A stretch of DNA of 33,963 nt from Azolla pinnata (Eukaryota; Streptophyta; Polypodiopsida; Salviniales; Salviniaceae): positions 1,516-35,478 of the forward strand of contig JBBBWG010032775.1 in the NCBI GenBank assembly GCA_037176905.1, written 5' to 3'. Positions within the stretch are counted from its first letter, which is position 1. Every line of letters starts with the position of its first letter. Of this stretch, positions 20,352 to 31,692 are shown piece after piece. Position numbers and translations under genes: made by a program. The notes below the pieces were generated by a model. The model made no database searches. It was not told the origin of the DNA and saw only the letters and a list, made by a program, of their open reading frames with translations.

Positions 20352-21251
20352 AGTGCTTTCCCAAAGCATCCCAAGCTCCCATATCCATCAAACCTTTCAG
20401 CCAGAAACCAGGGATGAATTCAGTTCTGTGATTGATTCCCATGCTGCTTGCTGTTGAGCTCTCCATGATGCTGAACAGGTTAACAGAATTGCATCCAAAT
20501 CTTAAATCCCAGAGACTGTTTCCATGGGACCTTCCTTTCCAGCAGCCCCTGCATTTGCCTGCAATGATACCCACATCACAAAGATTTAGACAAATCACAA
20601 CAGATTTGCAACAGATTGCACACTTTGTCTACCTTGGAAAAGCTGATGATATGCACACATTTCATGGGCCATTTAGACAAAAGCCTAGAGCTTCATCATC
20701 AGATCATCATGGAAGAGTTTTCATACAGCTCATACACGGTCCATACATCTACACCATCCTTCCAATGCTGCTGACATGGTTGTTCCATTGCTTCCAAAAT
20801 CACAAAAAATCACCAAAAAACGACAGGTAAAAAAAACACTTGATTCATCGATCAGGGCTCTCTCTCGGCATTAAGAAGATCTAGAGCTCATCTTAAATTT
20901 GTGTAGTCTACAAAGATTTTAGCAGGGGGAGTTCATCATACTCCCTTACAGGAAATTCCTCTGGGCATGAATGATTTCCAACTCAAGGTGATAGATAACC
21001 ATTTTTCCATGAATCACAAGAGTATCAGAAAAACCAGCAATTTTGGCTCTCATTAATGGGAGGGAGGGGGTACTATTCCTTTGTGTGTACATCTAGATAG
21101 AGATGCTTTCTCGAAGTCACCGTGTCTGTTTTCAGAAATATGGCATTACAATTGGCTCTATGTTCTGCTCAGAAGTATTCCCAGATCCGGCATGCTCTCT
21201 GTCTATAGCTGTATATTGGGGACCAGATCACCATGAAGAAACCATTAGAGC

Positions 21252-21431
21252 CATCTTCTTATATATAGATAGGGCATCATCATCTGCGTATCGCCGATGC
21301 ATATACAGCTAAATCCCCTGAGCAGATAAGAGAAAGCTGCAAAGTTGCTAACCATCCTCTTATACACACAGATAGGGCATCATCATCATCATGCGCATAT
21401 ATTTGCTAATTGCATATGCAGCTAAATCCCC
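21252..21431. repeat. Imperfect direct repeat, offset about 105 bp, in the probable SPT6 3' UTR
   Basis: Copy 1 (21252-21318) and copy 2 (21353-21431) share, in order, CAT(C/T)CTCTTATA-like, CAGATAGGGCATCATCATC or its close variant, CATAT, and GCAGCTAAATCCCC or CAGCTAAATCCCC. The copies differ by several small indels. No function is apparent. Confidence 0.7.
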
Positions 21432-21477
21432 CCGGCACAAAATCTGGTTAAGCAAAACCCCCCTTCTTCAATAATGT

Positions 21478-24400
21478 CTACCAGCCAATCTTCTCTCGTG
21501 CACTTTCCGCAGGCTGATCCCATCCGTCATCGGAAGGGAGGTTATTGGCAGCAGCTTTGGCAGTGGTTTCGGGCGCTGTTCCCCAGCCCTGGGATGACTC
21601 CCAGCCTCCAGGCTTATTACTTGTTTGTGAAGATGATGTCCAGCCATCACCAGCATTAACAGTATTGCCAGGTTTAGCGGCGCTTTCAGGGGCAGCTCCC
21701 CAGCCATGGTCTCCTCCTCCTCCTCCTCCGCTTCTGTCTCGATCAGGCTTATTACTTGTTTGAGATGACATCCAGCCACCACCACCACCACCAGCCTTTT
21801 CTTGCCCCCAGTTCCCTCCTCTAATGTTGGTGTTATGGGCCCCACCATTACCAAACCTTCCTTCGCCTTTATAGCCTTCTCTTCCTCTTCCCCTCCCACC
21901 GCCATGGTGCTCTCTCCCCCACCCATCCCCTCCACTGCTGTTGTCCCTAGCTCCTCCTCCTCCTCCTCTTCCCCAGCCTTGATTATTCCAACCCACTGCT
22001 GGCGATAGAGGAGCTCTCGATCCGCCTCTCTCCCAATTGCCGCGATTCGGTGCATTCCAGCCGCTTCCCTCCCACCCGCCTGAGCTCATTTGTTGTCCCT
22101 CTGCCCCCCCTCCACCTCCTCCTCCCCAGCCACCAGCCCCTGGTGCAGGGCTCTTCATTGGCACCATCGCCGCAAGCGACCTGTTCGGCTCCACGGCGAT
22201 CGGATCATTCACGTGCTTCTGGAAGTAGCCCACGAGCTTGTCGATGTTATCAAACACCCTCTTCCGGAACTTGTAGCCCTTTGGGTACAAGCTGATATAC
22301 TCGTGGTGCACATTCGAGCTCCGTAGATAGGACAACATGAAGGCCCCCGGATGCTCGAAAGACACTGAAAAGGCGTACACGATTCGGGATGGGTTCTGCG
22401 ACTTCTCTTGCTTCAGCAGTGCATCGATTTCCTCCCTCTTCCCTCGCCGGAATTTCCGATAGCATAACATTGCTTTAAGGTTACTGACGAGTGGATCCAC
22501 GTAGCAAGCAATAACCTGTATACACAACCATCACCCTGATCAGAGCATATGGAAAAGATTCCACATTATTGGGAGAAATACCTTCTTTCCTCTTCGCACG
22601 TACCCAGACAGAACTTAGTGCAGATTACAGATCACATGCATTTTAACGACATCACGGGGACACTAGGCATGAAAATTGCTTAAAACTTGAGGACAGTTGG
22701 TCGACGCCCACACATCATCAAAGTAGTGGCCATATTCTCTAACCCGTTTCATATACTCTCATACTGAAACTAATTTCGTATACGCACCTCGTCAAGGTCT
22801 TCAAATGTCTCCTCTCCTATCTTTAAGGTTTTCCCAAGGCTCAGAAAACTTCTAACGTCTTTGCTATCTTTTCCACCCTCCAAAATATCTATATGCGTGT
22901 ACACACCATCATAGAACTTGAGGGTAACAGATAAATGAGTTGGTCCTTGACTACTTGGACGGATGATTATTTCCCCTACGTCCTTCTGTGCCAACGCCTG
23001 CATATCCGGTAAAAGAAATGGGGTAAGCAGATGAGATAACCTCGTGAAACGAGATAACAATACTGTATAGAGAACTAAGTACCTCTATGGCATCTGTCAT
23101 GGACACGTTTTGGAACTGCGGATGCACAATCATGCGAGGTTTGAATGACTTCCTCTTCGCATCATCTTTGGCTTTCTTTGCTTTTTCTTTCTCATTGTGT
23201 GAATTCAATGCTTCCTGAGAGAAATATTTCTCTTTCAATCGAATCTTTCCCCAGTCATCCGTCCTCATGATCGCCCCTTTACAAGTCAAATCGGCGGAGT
23301 AATAGCGTGGGGGCTTTGTATCTCCTTTTATGTCTTCCACCATGATGCTTTTCCTTATATTCTTGATTCGACATGTAATCATACTTCCAACAGGAACAAG
23401 TTCCCTGAGATCGAGATCTTGGTCAGGATCAATTTCATCAGAGAAGTCCTCCTTCTGTATAAACCCTGGTAGACCATTGCCCACGTCACATTTGATTCCT
23501 CTTGGTGTTATCTCTTTCACTCTCACTGTTACCAGCCTACCCAGACCGATGGTCTCATCAGTTTCCCCGGTCATAAGTGTGAATAATTCTTCTTCGCTTG
23601 GAGAACGGTACGGATAACGCCACTCCTTGTATCCATGCAGAAGTTCATTAACTATGTCCTGCAAAGTATAGAACTTTGAAATCCCATCTCTTTCCTCCAC
23701 CATGTCAGAATACTTCTGTACATCCACATTCGTCAACAGCACAGGATTATCCTTGACATGCTCTACTGCCATCTCCAGAATCTCTTCCTCTACCTCTTCA
23801 TGATTCGCCTCCTGGTGTTCAGTGTAGGCAGTTTCGGCCAAGTTTTTGGCAAGCTCATACGATTCTGGATGAATCCGTGTATCATCTAATGGATCCATTA
23901 TCTGATTAGCGGAAGCAGCTTGTCCACTACTGCGAATCCGAAGAAATGCGCATGCATTGATAAACACGGTTTTCTTCATTAGGCGGAGTGAAATAAGCAT
24001 CTCTTTCCGTGTGGAAATCCTCCCGACGCCTTGAATTGAACGCTGAATAGCTGAAGCCTTGCGAGCCCCAAGACCGCACACAAATTGTAACGGCGCAAAC
24101 AGCCATTCATGAGCTGCAGCCATATTGATATCCACTCCCACCTGATTGGTGACGCTAACCATGACTTGCTGTATAACATCATATCTCTCATCATCAGTAA
24201 GAAAACTCTGCATCTTATGAAGCGTACAGGAGAGTATCTCCCTGTTGGGGCCACACAAAGCTGCCACCATAGCTAAAGGATTCTGAAGATATCTTCCCAA
24301 ATAAGTAGCTCGCCGTACAATCCCTGAAAAATCAAAAGGCTAAGGTTTTTACCACAGTAAACGCACGCCTTCAGATCAGTGAATACACCAGACCACGTCA

Positions 24401-27400
24401 TACCTGGTTGGCCTGGAAGTTGCTCCTTCGATATACTCGAAGCTTCATAGATACGTGCTAATGACTCATCCACAAGGTCTTTACTTACATTCTCGAGACC
24501 TGCCCCATCCTCCCCAAGATCCTTGGGGCGAAGCTCTACAAGCTGAAATATTACCTGTTTATACAAAAGTAGATATTAGAAACACAAGTAACCATTATAT
24601 TCACTGCGGCAGTGTTCTTTTCATTAATATGAATTTAGAAAACAGACGAGCACAGGCCGGACCTCGGAGATTTCTTTTCTTAAAGCCAATGATCTTTGCC
24701 CTGCAGCACCCACCACCATTATTTCCGGTTGGTATTCCACCAAAAACTTTGTAAGCCGCTGGCCATCATTGTGTTTCCTTGGATCATTGTCAGTGCTTTG
24801 GAATTCAGAGACCAAATGTGGTGTGTAGAGGGTATTCAGAACTTCACCAGAAGAGTCTAGCATTACGAATGTCGTTGGAGGCTTCAATGAGCCACCATAA
24901 CATGCGCTCAAAACCCTTGGTGCCTCATCATCACCAGAATAATCTTCATGTTTGCTTCGCCAAGGTGCAATTGCTACTTTATTCCATAAGGCAGTCCCAC
25001 ATTCTCTTGCAACCCACTGCTTTGCCTGTATGGTCAACAATGTCCGTACCTCTTTCTCAATCAATGGTAAAAGCATATTCGTCACTGCTTCTGTAATAAT
25101 CTGCCTTCGTTGTTCATTCCATAACTGAGCAGTTCTACTCACACCATCACTCAGATAATATGTTTCAAATTCTTGCATGACTGAAGTTGCCAGTACATCC
25201 TTCGGTAGGCTTATAGAGACCTCAATGAGTTTTTCCTCTTCTGCCTTCTGCATGATCAGCCACTGCCCATCCTGAAATGCGTTGACTGGTTTGTCAACAA
25301 TCCACTTCACAATGGCATAGTCATGATATGCATCTATGACTGGGTTCCCCTCTTTCGTTGGTTTAGTGTTCACCACTCCATTTTCTAGGAATATGTTCCG
25401 AATATATTCACGAACAGCAGGATCAGTACTAATCTCCACTGCCGCCTGCATGCATTATAAACTTGTGTCATTACAGAATAAAATTTAGCATGTAGAAGTC
25501 AATATCAGATTGATTGCTGTCACAGACCATGTGCCGTGCTCCACGAAGCACAGACTGTGGATCCATCCCCTCCCTTCGAATATGTTCCGATGCAACATCT
25601 TCTGGCATTGATGATGGATTCTCAACATCATGTCTCTGAAGAAACGGGAAGTAATGAGATGCTTATCATGGGGGCCAGAACATGTATAGAAAAGGGGAAA
25701 AAATCCAGGGCATTCGCAAACCTTATAGAATGATTGTAAGCTTTCACCGACTTGCTCTGCTGTGAGACCAAATTGTTTAGCTACTACACCTAGTCCATCC
25801 TTCCGGTAAATGCTGTATAACGACCTGCGCTTTGGTCGCTTAAACTGTCCTTGTTCAACTTCTTCGTCTGGAGGGAAATGAAGATTGTATTTTGCATCTA
25901 CATCATCCACTGCAGCCTGAGATCGAGCTTCCTGCAAAGAAGCAATCAATCTCTTCAACAGGTCACAGTTTGCAGAGTCTTTCTCCTCCTCAAAACGGGC
26001 CCTCTTTTCATAGGCTTCAGCAAGAACATCCTTTCTGCGCTGTAGTAACCACCATCTTTTATCCATGGCAAAGATCTGCCACAAAAGCTACATATGATGA
26101 CGTTGGGGGGTTAGATCAGAGTTTGATATTTTCAGCTTGCAAATAGACAGAATCATAGCCTAAAACCAACCTTGAAATCCCTAAGATTTGTTCGTTCTTT
26201 GACGCCTTTCATTGGTACAGGATCGCCGACAAGATGAATACAGCCTTCTTTCCGGTACATTCCAATAAAAGGTATCTATAACAGAGAAGATTGTATTGCC
26301 ACACGATTATTTGCTATTCATTTATTATGTAGAGCGTACATAATACTAATGAAGCAACCAAATTGGGATATTGTTTTATACCTCTAACTTGTAGTCATGA
26401 AGTTGAGTCAAAACGAACTCAATTTCTGGTACAAAAACTTCACGGATTCGTTCCGCCACCTTCCTTTGAACCAGTTCGTTATCCTTATCTCTGGTTTCCA
26501 GTTCTGATATAACCTCTAGCCTCATCTCTTCTCTAGCTTTTGCAATAATGATCTCACAGTCACTTGGCAGGATTTTGAAAGGAAATCCAAAGGATTGATC
26601 ATAAATCCATTCTGCTTCTTCGATATTTGGCTCTTTCACTGGTATGGGACCAGTAACTTCTTCTAGAAGCTATATGGAGAAACAGAAAAGAGAATGAAGA
26701 AAAGGGTAGACTCCAGTAAATAATCTGTTTATTTTACTTCCATTAGAGACCCTGCACAAAGCAAAACGCTCACCTGCAATCTCTCTGGCATGTCTATTTC
26801 TCTGATCCGATTATCCTTCTCCGTCATGTACTTTTCCTCTAACACACTAGGTTCAAACTCATCCTCTAGTTTCTTCTTTGAAGGCCTGCCTAGGCGATAA
26901 CCTTCATCGTCTGCGTCCTCACCAAGTTGGTCAGAGTTCATTCCAGATTTCCTCCGATCCAACAACTCTGTTACATCACCAAAAATCTCTTGTGCTTCCT
27001 GTAATGCCATTGAAGATATCCCTGCTGCCGCCTTTGAAGGACCCTTCCGGCGAGCCTTGCTTCGTCTAGAATTCCAGTAAAACATTACAAAGCATATGCT
27101 TAACATCAAACAAAATCATATATCATATGTGAATACAGAAATGTATTCATATCAATATGGAAATATATGTCACTCTCTAGATGCACCGCTTTGACATCCA
27201 TACATATAGTAAAATATACCTGACAGGTTGACCATTTTCATCAATATCTTCCTCATCAACAATGAAGTCAGCCATTTCATCTTCATCCCCAATATCTTCT
27301 TCTTCCTCTTCTACCTCCTCCTCCTCCCCGATATCTTCAGGAGGTGCTCCTGTTTTTTATACAAGTTTACAAGACTTAAGACTCGGTTGAAGAAAACATA

Positions 27401-29341
27401 CCACCTTATAGCTTCATGATTCTTCAAATAAGAAATTAAAGAATGATCACAGATAACAACTTTTCTATCAAAATCCTACAAAAAATATGGTAGAAGATAA
27501 TCTATCCCACACTAGTACATTCCCCATCACCAGAACAGAAGCTTTTCAAACTGACATTTCCAGTTACCTAAACTGTTAAGACAAAACTAATAAAGATATG
27601 ACAAAATCTTCACCAGCACACTAAAATCCATTCACCAGCACATGCAAAGTGCAGCTGGAAGAAAAATGCTGATGTATTCAACATAAGCAAGAACTAATGA
27701 AAATAGAGAGAAATATAAGCAGATCTCATCCACATCACCAAGTAAAAGCTAAAACTTTGCCATAACCCAACAAAGTACAGCAGGAAGAACCAAGGTACTG
27801 ACTATATGGCAATATATTCACTACTAAACAATTTAATTATGAAATTCATAACTTCACCATAACCAACCACGGCTATCTTATGCCATTAACCTCAACAATA
27901 CCAAACAAGAAAAAGGCTAATGCATTCACAATCTGCAACCAAATGAAGACAGGAAAAAAATCTAACCTAATTACTGGATAAAAGTTAATACTTTATCCTA
28001 GGCAAGCAGGAAAATGTACTGTGAAGAAGAAAGGAAAGTGATCATATGGTTACATTCTTGCAGTAATGAGCGATGCTATTGTAAATCAATATTGTCAGCA
28101 TCGCCAACCAAGGTTATTTTACATTATTAAGCCCCACAACACAGAACAAACATATTACACACTAACATCTTCCCAATCCCTAAACGAAAATAAAAACGGG
28201 AAAAAGGCAGGCTATTCTAAAGTAATACCTTCACCATCACCGAACAAAGTACGTTTGAGCTCTTCCTCTGCATTTCGACCATGCCTAGCACCTTCTTCCA
28301 GATCTTCATCATCTGAGAATCCAGTTTGCACAGCCCCACTCGAGACTTTACCAGCTTTCTTCAACCGCTTGAACTTAGTCTTGTTGCTTTGCTGCAAAAA
28401 AAAAAATCTTTCTTACCACCCACTATATACAAATATTATTCAAACCCCATGGTTCCCTCAGAGTTACATTAAAAAATCGGAAACAGCAAAAAGAACTCTA
28501 AATCGAGGTTCTTGCTTGTCCCCCGGAATAGAAGCATTATCAAAAACACCATGAACTCCTTAGACATACATCGAAAAATCATAAAAAAATACCAAAAGAG
28601 AGAATGGTGAGTTCTTACTCTTCGGAACCCAGTCACATTTGCTTCCTGTAGGAGTTCATAGTCATCCTCATCGAGCTCATAGTTTTCTTCTGCATCTCTA
28701 ATGGCATAAAACACAAAATATAAGGAATTCCAGCGTAATTGAAGAGATCCACCCTAAACCTCATACCCTAGTTTTCACAGCATTATACGGGTAAGACCTA
28801 CCTTTTCTTTCTTTTTTTCTTCTTTGCTTTGGCTTCTTCATCGCTGCTCTCTTTCGCTTCTTCTTCCTCCTCTTCTTCTTCCACATCGTCAACTATGAAG
28901 TCATCTTTCTCATACTCGTCCTGGCCTTCTTCTTCTGGGCGAGCCCATACAGGGAACGACAAAGCACAAGAATTCACGTTGGGGAGAGGTAGAAAACCCA
29001 CAAAATAAGAGGAGGAAAAACCCCTAATTTAGGCATCAAACCGCGACAGACTGTCCATTTTTTTGTCTCTTTTCCTTACCTTCTTCATCATCCTCTTCGT
29101 CGTCGTCGTCGGCAACAGCCTCGTTGTCTTCCACTTCTTCCTCTTCTTCTTCCTCGCGTTCTTCGATCTCCTCTTCTTCTGCAGGACGGGAAAAACAAAA
29201 GGGGGGGCAATTTTCATACCGAAGGGAAAACCAGGGCGAAAGATCTTAGACAGAAGTAGACATGGAGCTAAGGAGAAGCGGGGGGGGGGGCGAAGAGGAA
29301 AGCAATTCACCTTCGTCAGAGCTTACGGTGCGAGCTCCCAT
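21478..29341 (-). CDS. SPT6L: SPT6-like transcription elongation factor / histone chaperone with WG/GW tail
   Basis: Nuclear histone chaperone travelling with RNA polymerase II. Exons: 29341-29311, 29178-29080, 28934-28802, 28697-28619, 28391-28229, 27349-27220, 27065-26774, 26669-26382, 26275-26171, 26075-25722, 25635-25528, 25445-24663, 24554-24404, 24323-23083, 22997-22788, 22515-21478. All are GT-AG and phases agree: 5205 nt, 1734 residues, close to plant relatives. Order: acidic N-terminus with KKKKRKKR basic stretch (1-309), core with a YqgF-like fold (about 782-950), helix-hairpin-helix (GLGARKASAIQRS, about 990), DDTRIHPESY, S1 domain (about 1165-1230), tandem SH2 (GEIIIRPSSQG; second from about 1400), then a Gly-rich tail from about 1510 with 14 GW/WG sites. 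Such sites are Argonaute-binding hooks in plant proteins; binding here is inference. The longest intron is 879 bp (27350-28228). Confidence 0.96.
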
Positions 29342-29415
29342 GGCGTCTGTGCGGCAGAGAAACAGGGAGGAGCAGAAGAAGAAGAAGAAAAGAAGAGAGA
29401 AAAACAAACAAAATT

Positions 29416-29434
29416 AATATATATACATATATAA
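29416..29434 (-). promoter_or_regulatory. Candidate TATA element of the SPT6-like gene
   Basis: The minus strand carries an alternating TATATA stretch about 75-95 bp upstream of the ATG at 29341, followed by a T-rich and CT-rich leader. Spacing would allow a start site near 29385 and a short leader. The stretch is simple AT sequence, so this is tentative. Confidence 0.35.
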
Positions 29435-29490
29435 GTTAATATCTCTGATATTCCTCCGTAGTTTTCCTAATTTATGATTCTGCCCTTCTT

Positions 29491-30135
29491 CCACTTCTCT
29501 CTTGATCTAAGGGCACTTCAATCCATTTGTGATCATCTAATCGATCTGATTTGATTAGAATCTGAATCTGAATCTGAATCTGAATCTAGGGAGCTCAACT
29601 CTAGGTTGGTTCGATCGAATACGAATCTGAGGAGCTGGAAGCCCCGGCCACTTATCGTCGAATCTGGTCCTCGTCATGGGATCGAATGGGGTGCTAGTTT
29701 CCTCCGTCGATTCGGGGTCATCGGATGTTGATCGCGTGATTGGAGCGATCTCGGTGCTTGTCATCTAATCTCCTTGTTTCTGAGAGAAGCAACCTTGCAT
29801 TGTTCTTTGCATTGGGAAGGGGGGTTATTGCTGCCCTTCTCATGATCTAGAGGCACTTACAATCCATTGTGATGTCAGATTTCTGAATCCATGGAACTCG
29901 ACTTTGGGGCACTTAGAAGATGTAATCTGAAGTTGAAGAACCGGAAGTCTTGGCCACTTTTCTGCATGTCCCCCCTGTATTGATCAAATCTGGCCTTCAT
30001 CATGGGATAGAATGGGGTGCCAATGCCACCTATTGATTTGGGGCCATCTCACGTTGATTGCCTGATCGAATCAATCTCGGTGCTTCTTGTATAATCTGCT
30101 TGTTTTGGAGGGAAACGATCTTGCGTTGTTCATTG
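29491..30135. repeat. Diverged tandem duplication, unit about 320-340 bp, upstream of SPT6
   Basis: Copy A (about 29491-29812) and copy B (about 29834-30135) share, in order, TGATCTA-GGCACTT-CAATCCAT, GAACTCGAC or GAGCTCAAC, CCGGCCACTT or TTGGCCACTT, TCATGGGAT-GAATGGGGTGC, GGGG-CATC, GTTGAT, ATCTCGGTGCTT and TTGCATTGTTC or TTGCGTTGTTC. Indels and substitutions are frequent, so the event is old. Copy A carries an extra (GAATCT)n expansion. Confidence 0.85.
29558..29587 (+). repeat. (GAATCT)n hexanucleotide run
   Basis: About five GAATCT units inside copy A of the upstream duplication; copy B lacks them. Read on the minus strand the run produces an RFRFRF tail in a short spurious frame. Confidence 0.9.
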
Positions 30136-30990
30136 TCGGTGGATGAGTTTGGTGTCTTCATTATTACTACATGCACAACTAAGTATATCCTGTGCCCTCG
30201 CTAAAGTCTATGTTACTCATTCTAAACCAAGTTCCTGCTAATCCAAGTTTCAAGGTCAATACTCAGATATCTCTTTGGTTCCTTCCAAATACGTATTTAT
30301 AAACTTCTAGAAGTAAAACTTTTAGGAATTATTTAAGGAACATGTTATAGAGTAATAAATTAATATGGTAAACTATACAACAATATAATATTGTATGTTG
30401 CAATAAATTGGTCATGACATTTGTTTAATATTTTTTTTTTTTAACTTTTAAGATTGTTCTAAAAAAGATGTATTATTGGATCGAACACAATTGTTATTGA
30501 CAAGTAGTTGGGTCAATCATCACTAACTATATATCTTATGTCAACATATTGTGACACAATGGTCACAAGTTCTAAAGACTCTCAATAACAAGCCTTTGGA
30601 CATTTGATATACTTATTGTAATCCTTACCCTTTTGTAATAAATATTTTTTCTCTCTTTTTCTTCTCGTTCTTTTTTTTGTAGAGTGGTAATGATACATTA
30701 GCGAAAAGAGCATAAATGACTATATAATAACTAAAAGGATCTATATAAAGATCTTGCTGCATCCTTAAGAACTTAAAGGCCATTCGTTGTATGTGTCTAA
30801 TGTGTTGACGAACAAAGTAACACAATTATCTCTCCTCATACGTCAAACGTTTTGATCTCTCAAACAATGCAAATTGTCATAAAAGAACTCCGTTTGGCTT
30901 CACCATTAAATGTTTGTTAAATGGCTCATTCCACTACTAGGTAACTTTCTCTTGAGTATACATGTCATAATATGGGTGATAGTGGTAGAG
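30136..30990. other. AT-rich intergenic sequence, no gene recognised
   Basis: Low-GC sequence with T runs (about 30430-30442, 30640-30680). The short frames show no domains. Nothing supported here. Confidence 0.5.
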
Positions 30991-30996
30991 GATGAG

Positions 30997-31095
30997 GGGA
31001 ACCCTAAACCCTAAACCTAAACCCTAAACCCTAAACCTAAACCTAAACCCTAAACCTAAACCCTGAACCCTAAACCCTAAACCTAAACCCTAATC
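30997..31095 (+). repeat. Interstitial telomeric repeat (CCCTAAA / CCTAAA)n
   Basis: About 100 bp of head-to-tail CCCTAAA and shortened CCTAAA units with only one base variant (CCCTGAA). This is the cleanest telomere-type tract in the window, in C-rich orientation on the plus strand. It lies about 170 bp upstream of the LINE remnant. Confidence 0.95.
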
Positions 31096-31263
31096 TATTT
31101 TGTATGGCCTCTAGAGCACACATCAGCTAGAATAAAATGGTAGGGTTTTTGGTTAGCCACTCCGAACATCCAGATTAGTCTCCTAATCAAGATTTTAGGT
31201 GAATACACAAAGGAACAATAATCATGTATCTCTAATACCGGATTGGTATAGAGTTTTCCCTAG

Positions 31264-31692
31264 AGCAATAGATTTCACTTCACCATTACTTTTCAAGATA
31301 AAGATGAAATTGATTTATTAGAGCTTGCCAAGCCCTCTCTGGTTGTATGGGTCATGATTGTGAATCATGTGTTGTTTTCCTCTATACGGTTTATATTATC
31401 ATGTTGGATGTTCTTCAAATCATGCATTGCGCAAGTATAGAGGCTAGTGGGGAATTTTTTGTAGTCTAGAAATGCAAGAGCCAAGGTGGTTTGGACGACC
31501 ATTGGTCTTCTAAAAGCAATGCAATGGTGAGCTAAGTCTAACAAAGCTATACTCTTGGCAAAATTATTGGTATGGAGATTGTTGCCTGATGAAGAGACTT
31601 GGAAGAAGCTCTTGGTCAATAGAATGATCCCACATTATCATGCCCCTAACATTTTAAATGAGGGCAAGAATAAGGCTTTTAGAATCTATTAG
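31264..31692 (+). mobile_element. Decayed LINE (non-LTR retrotransposon) reverse-transcriptase C-terminal fragment
   Basis: One plus-strand frame holds, in order, IVNHVLFSSIRFILSCW (from 31357), a basic segment, GNFL-stop-SRNARAKVVWTTIGLLK, and SNKAILLAKLLVWRLLPDEE with ETWKKLL (about 31537-31605). Plant LINE polyproteins have this order after the polymerase core: N-H-V-L-x-S-S/A with S-C-W, then R/N-F-L-W-S, then N-K-A-L-L-A-K-L-x-W-R-L with W-x-x-L. Three in-frame stops (31438, 31462, 31528) and no frameshift appear over about 140 codons. The TAG at 31462 falls where the family has Trp. The rest of the element is not recognisable. Confidence 0.7.

Larger units (their letters stand above)
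20103..21477. other. Region between the second PPR gene and the SPT6 3' end
   Basis: The left part (to about 20350) is the likely 5' leader and promoter of the minus-strand PPR gene, with a telo-box word (CCCTAGGGTTT) at 20341-20351. The right part should hold the SPT6 3' untranslated region. No gene is recognised; the short frames here have no domains. Confidence 0.5.

Noticed and set aside
29555..29764. 69-codon minus-strand frame ending in RFRFRFRF
   Set aside because: The tail is a reading of the (GAATCT)n run, and the related duplicate copy does not keep the frame open.
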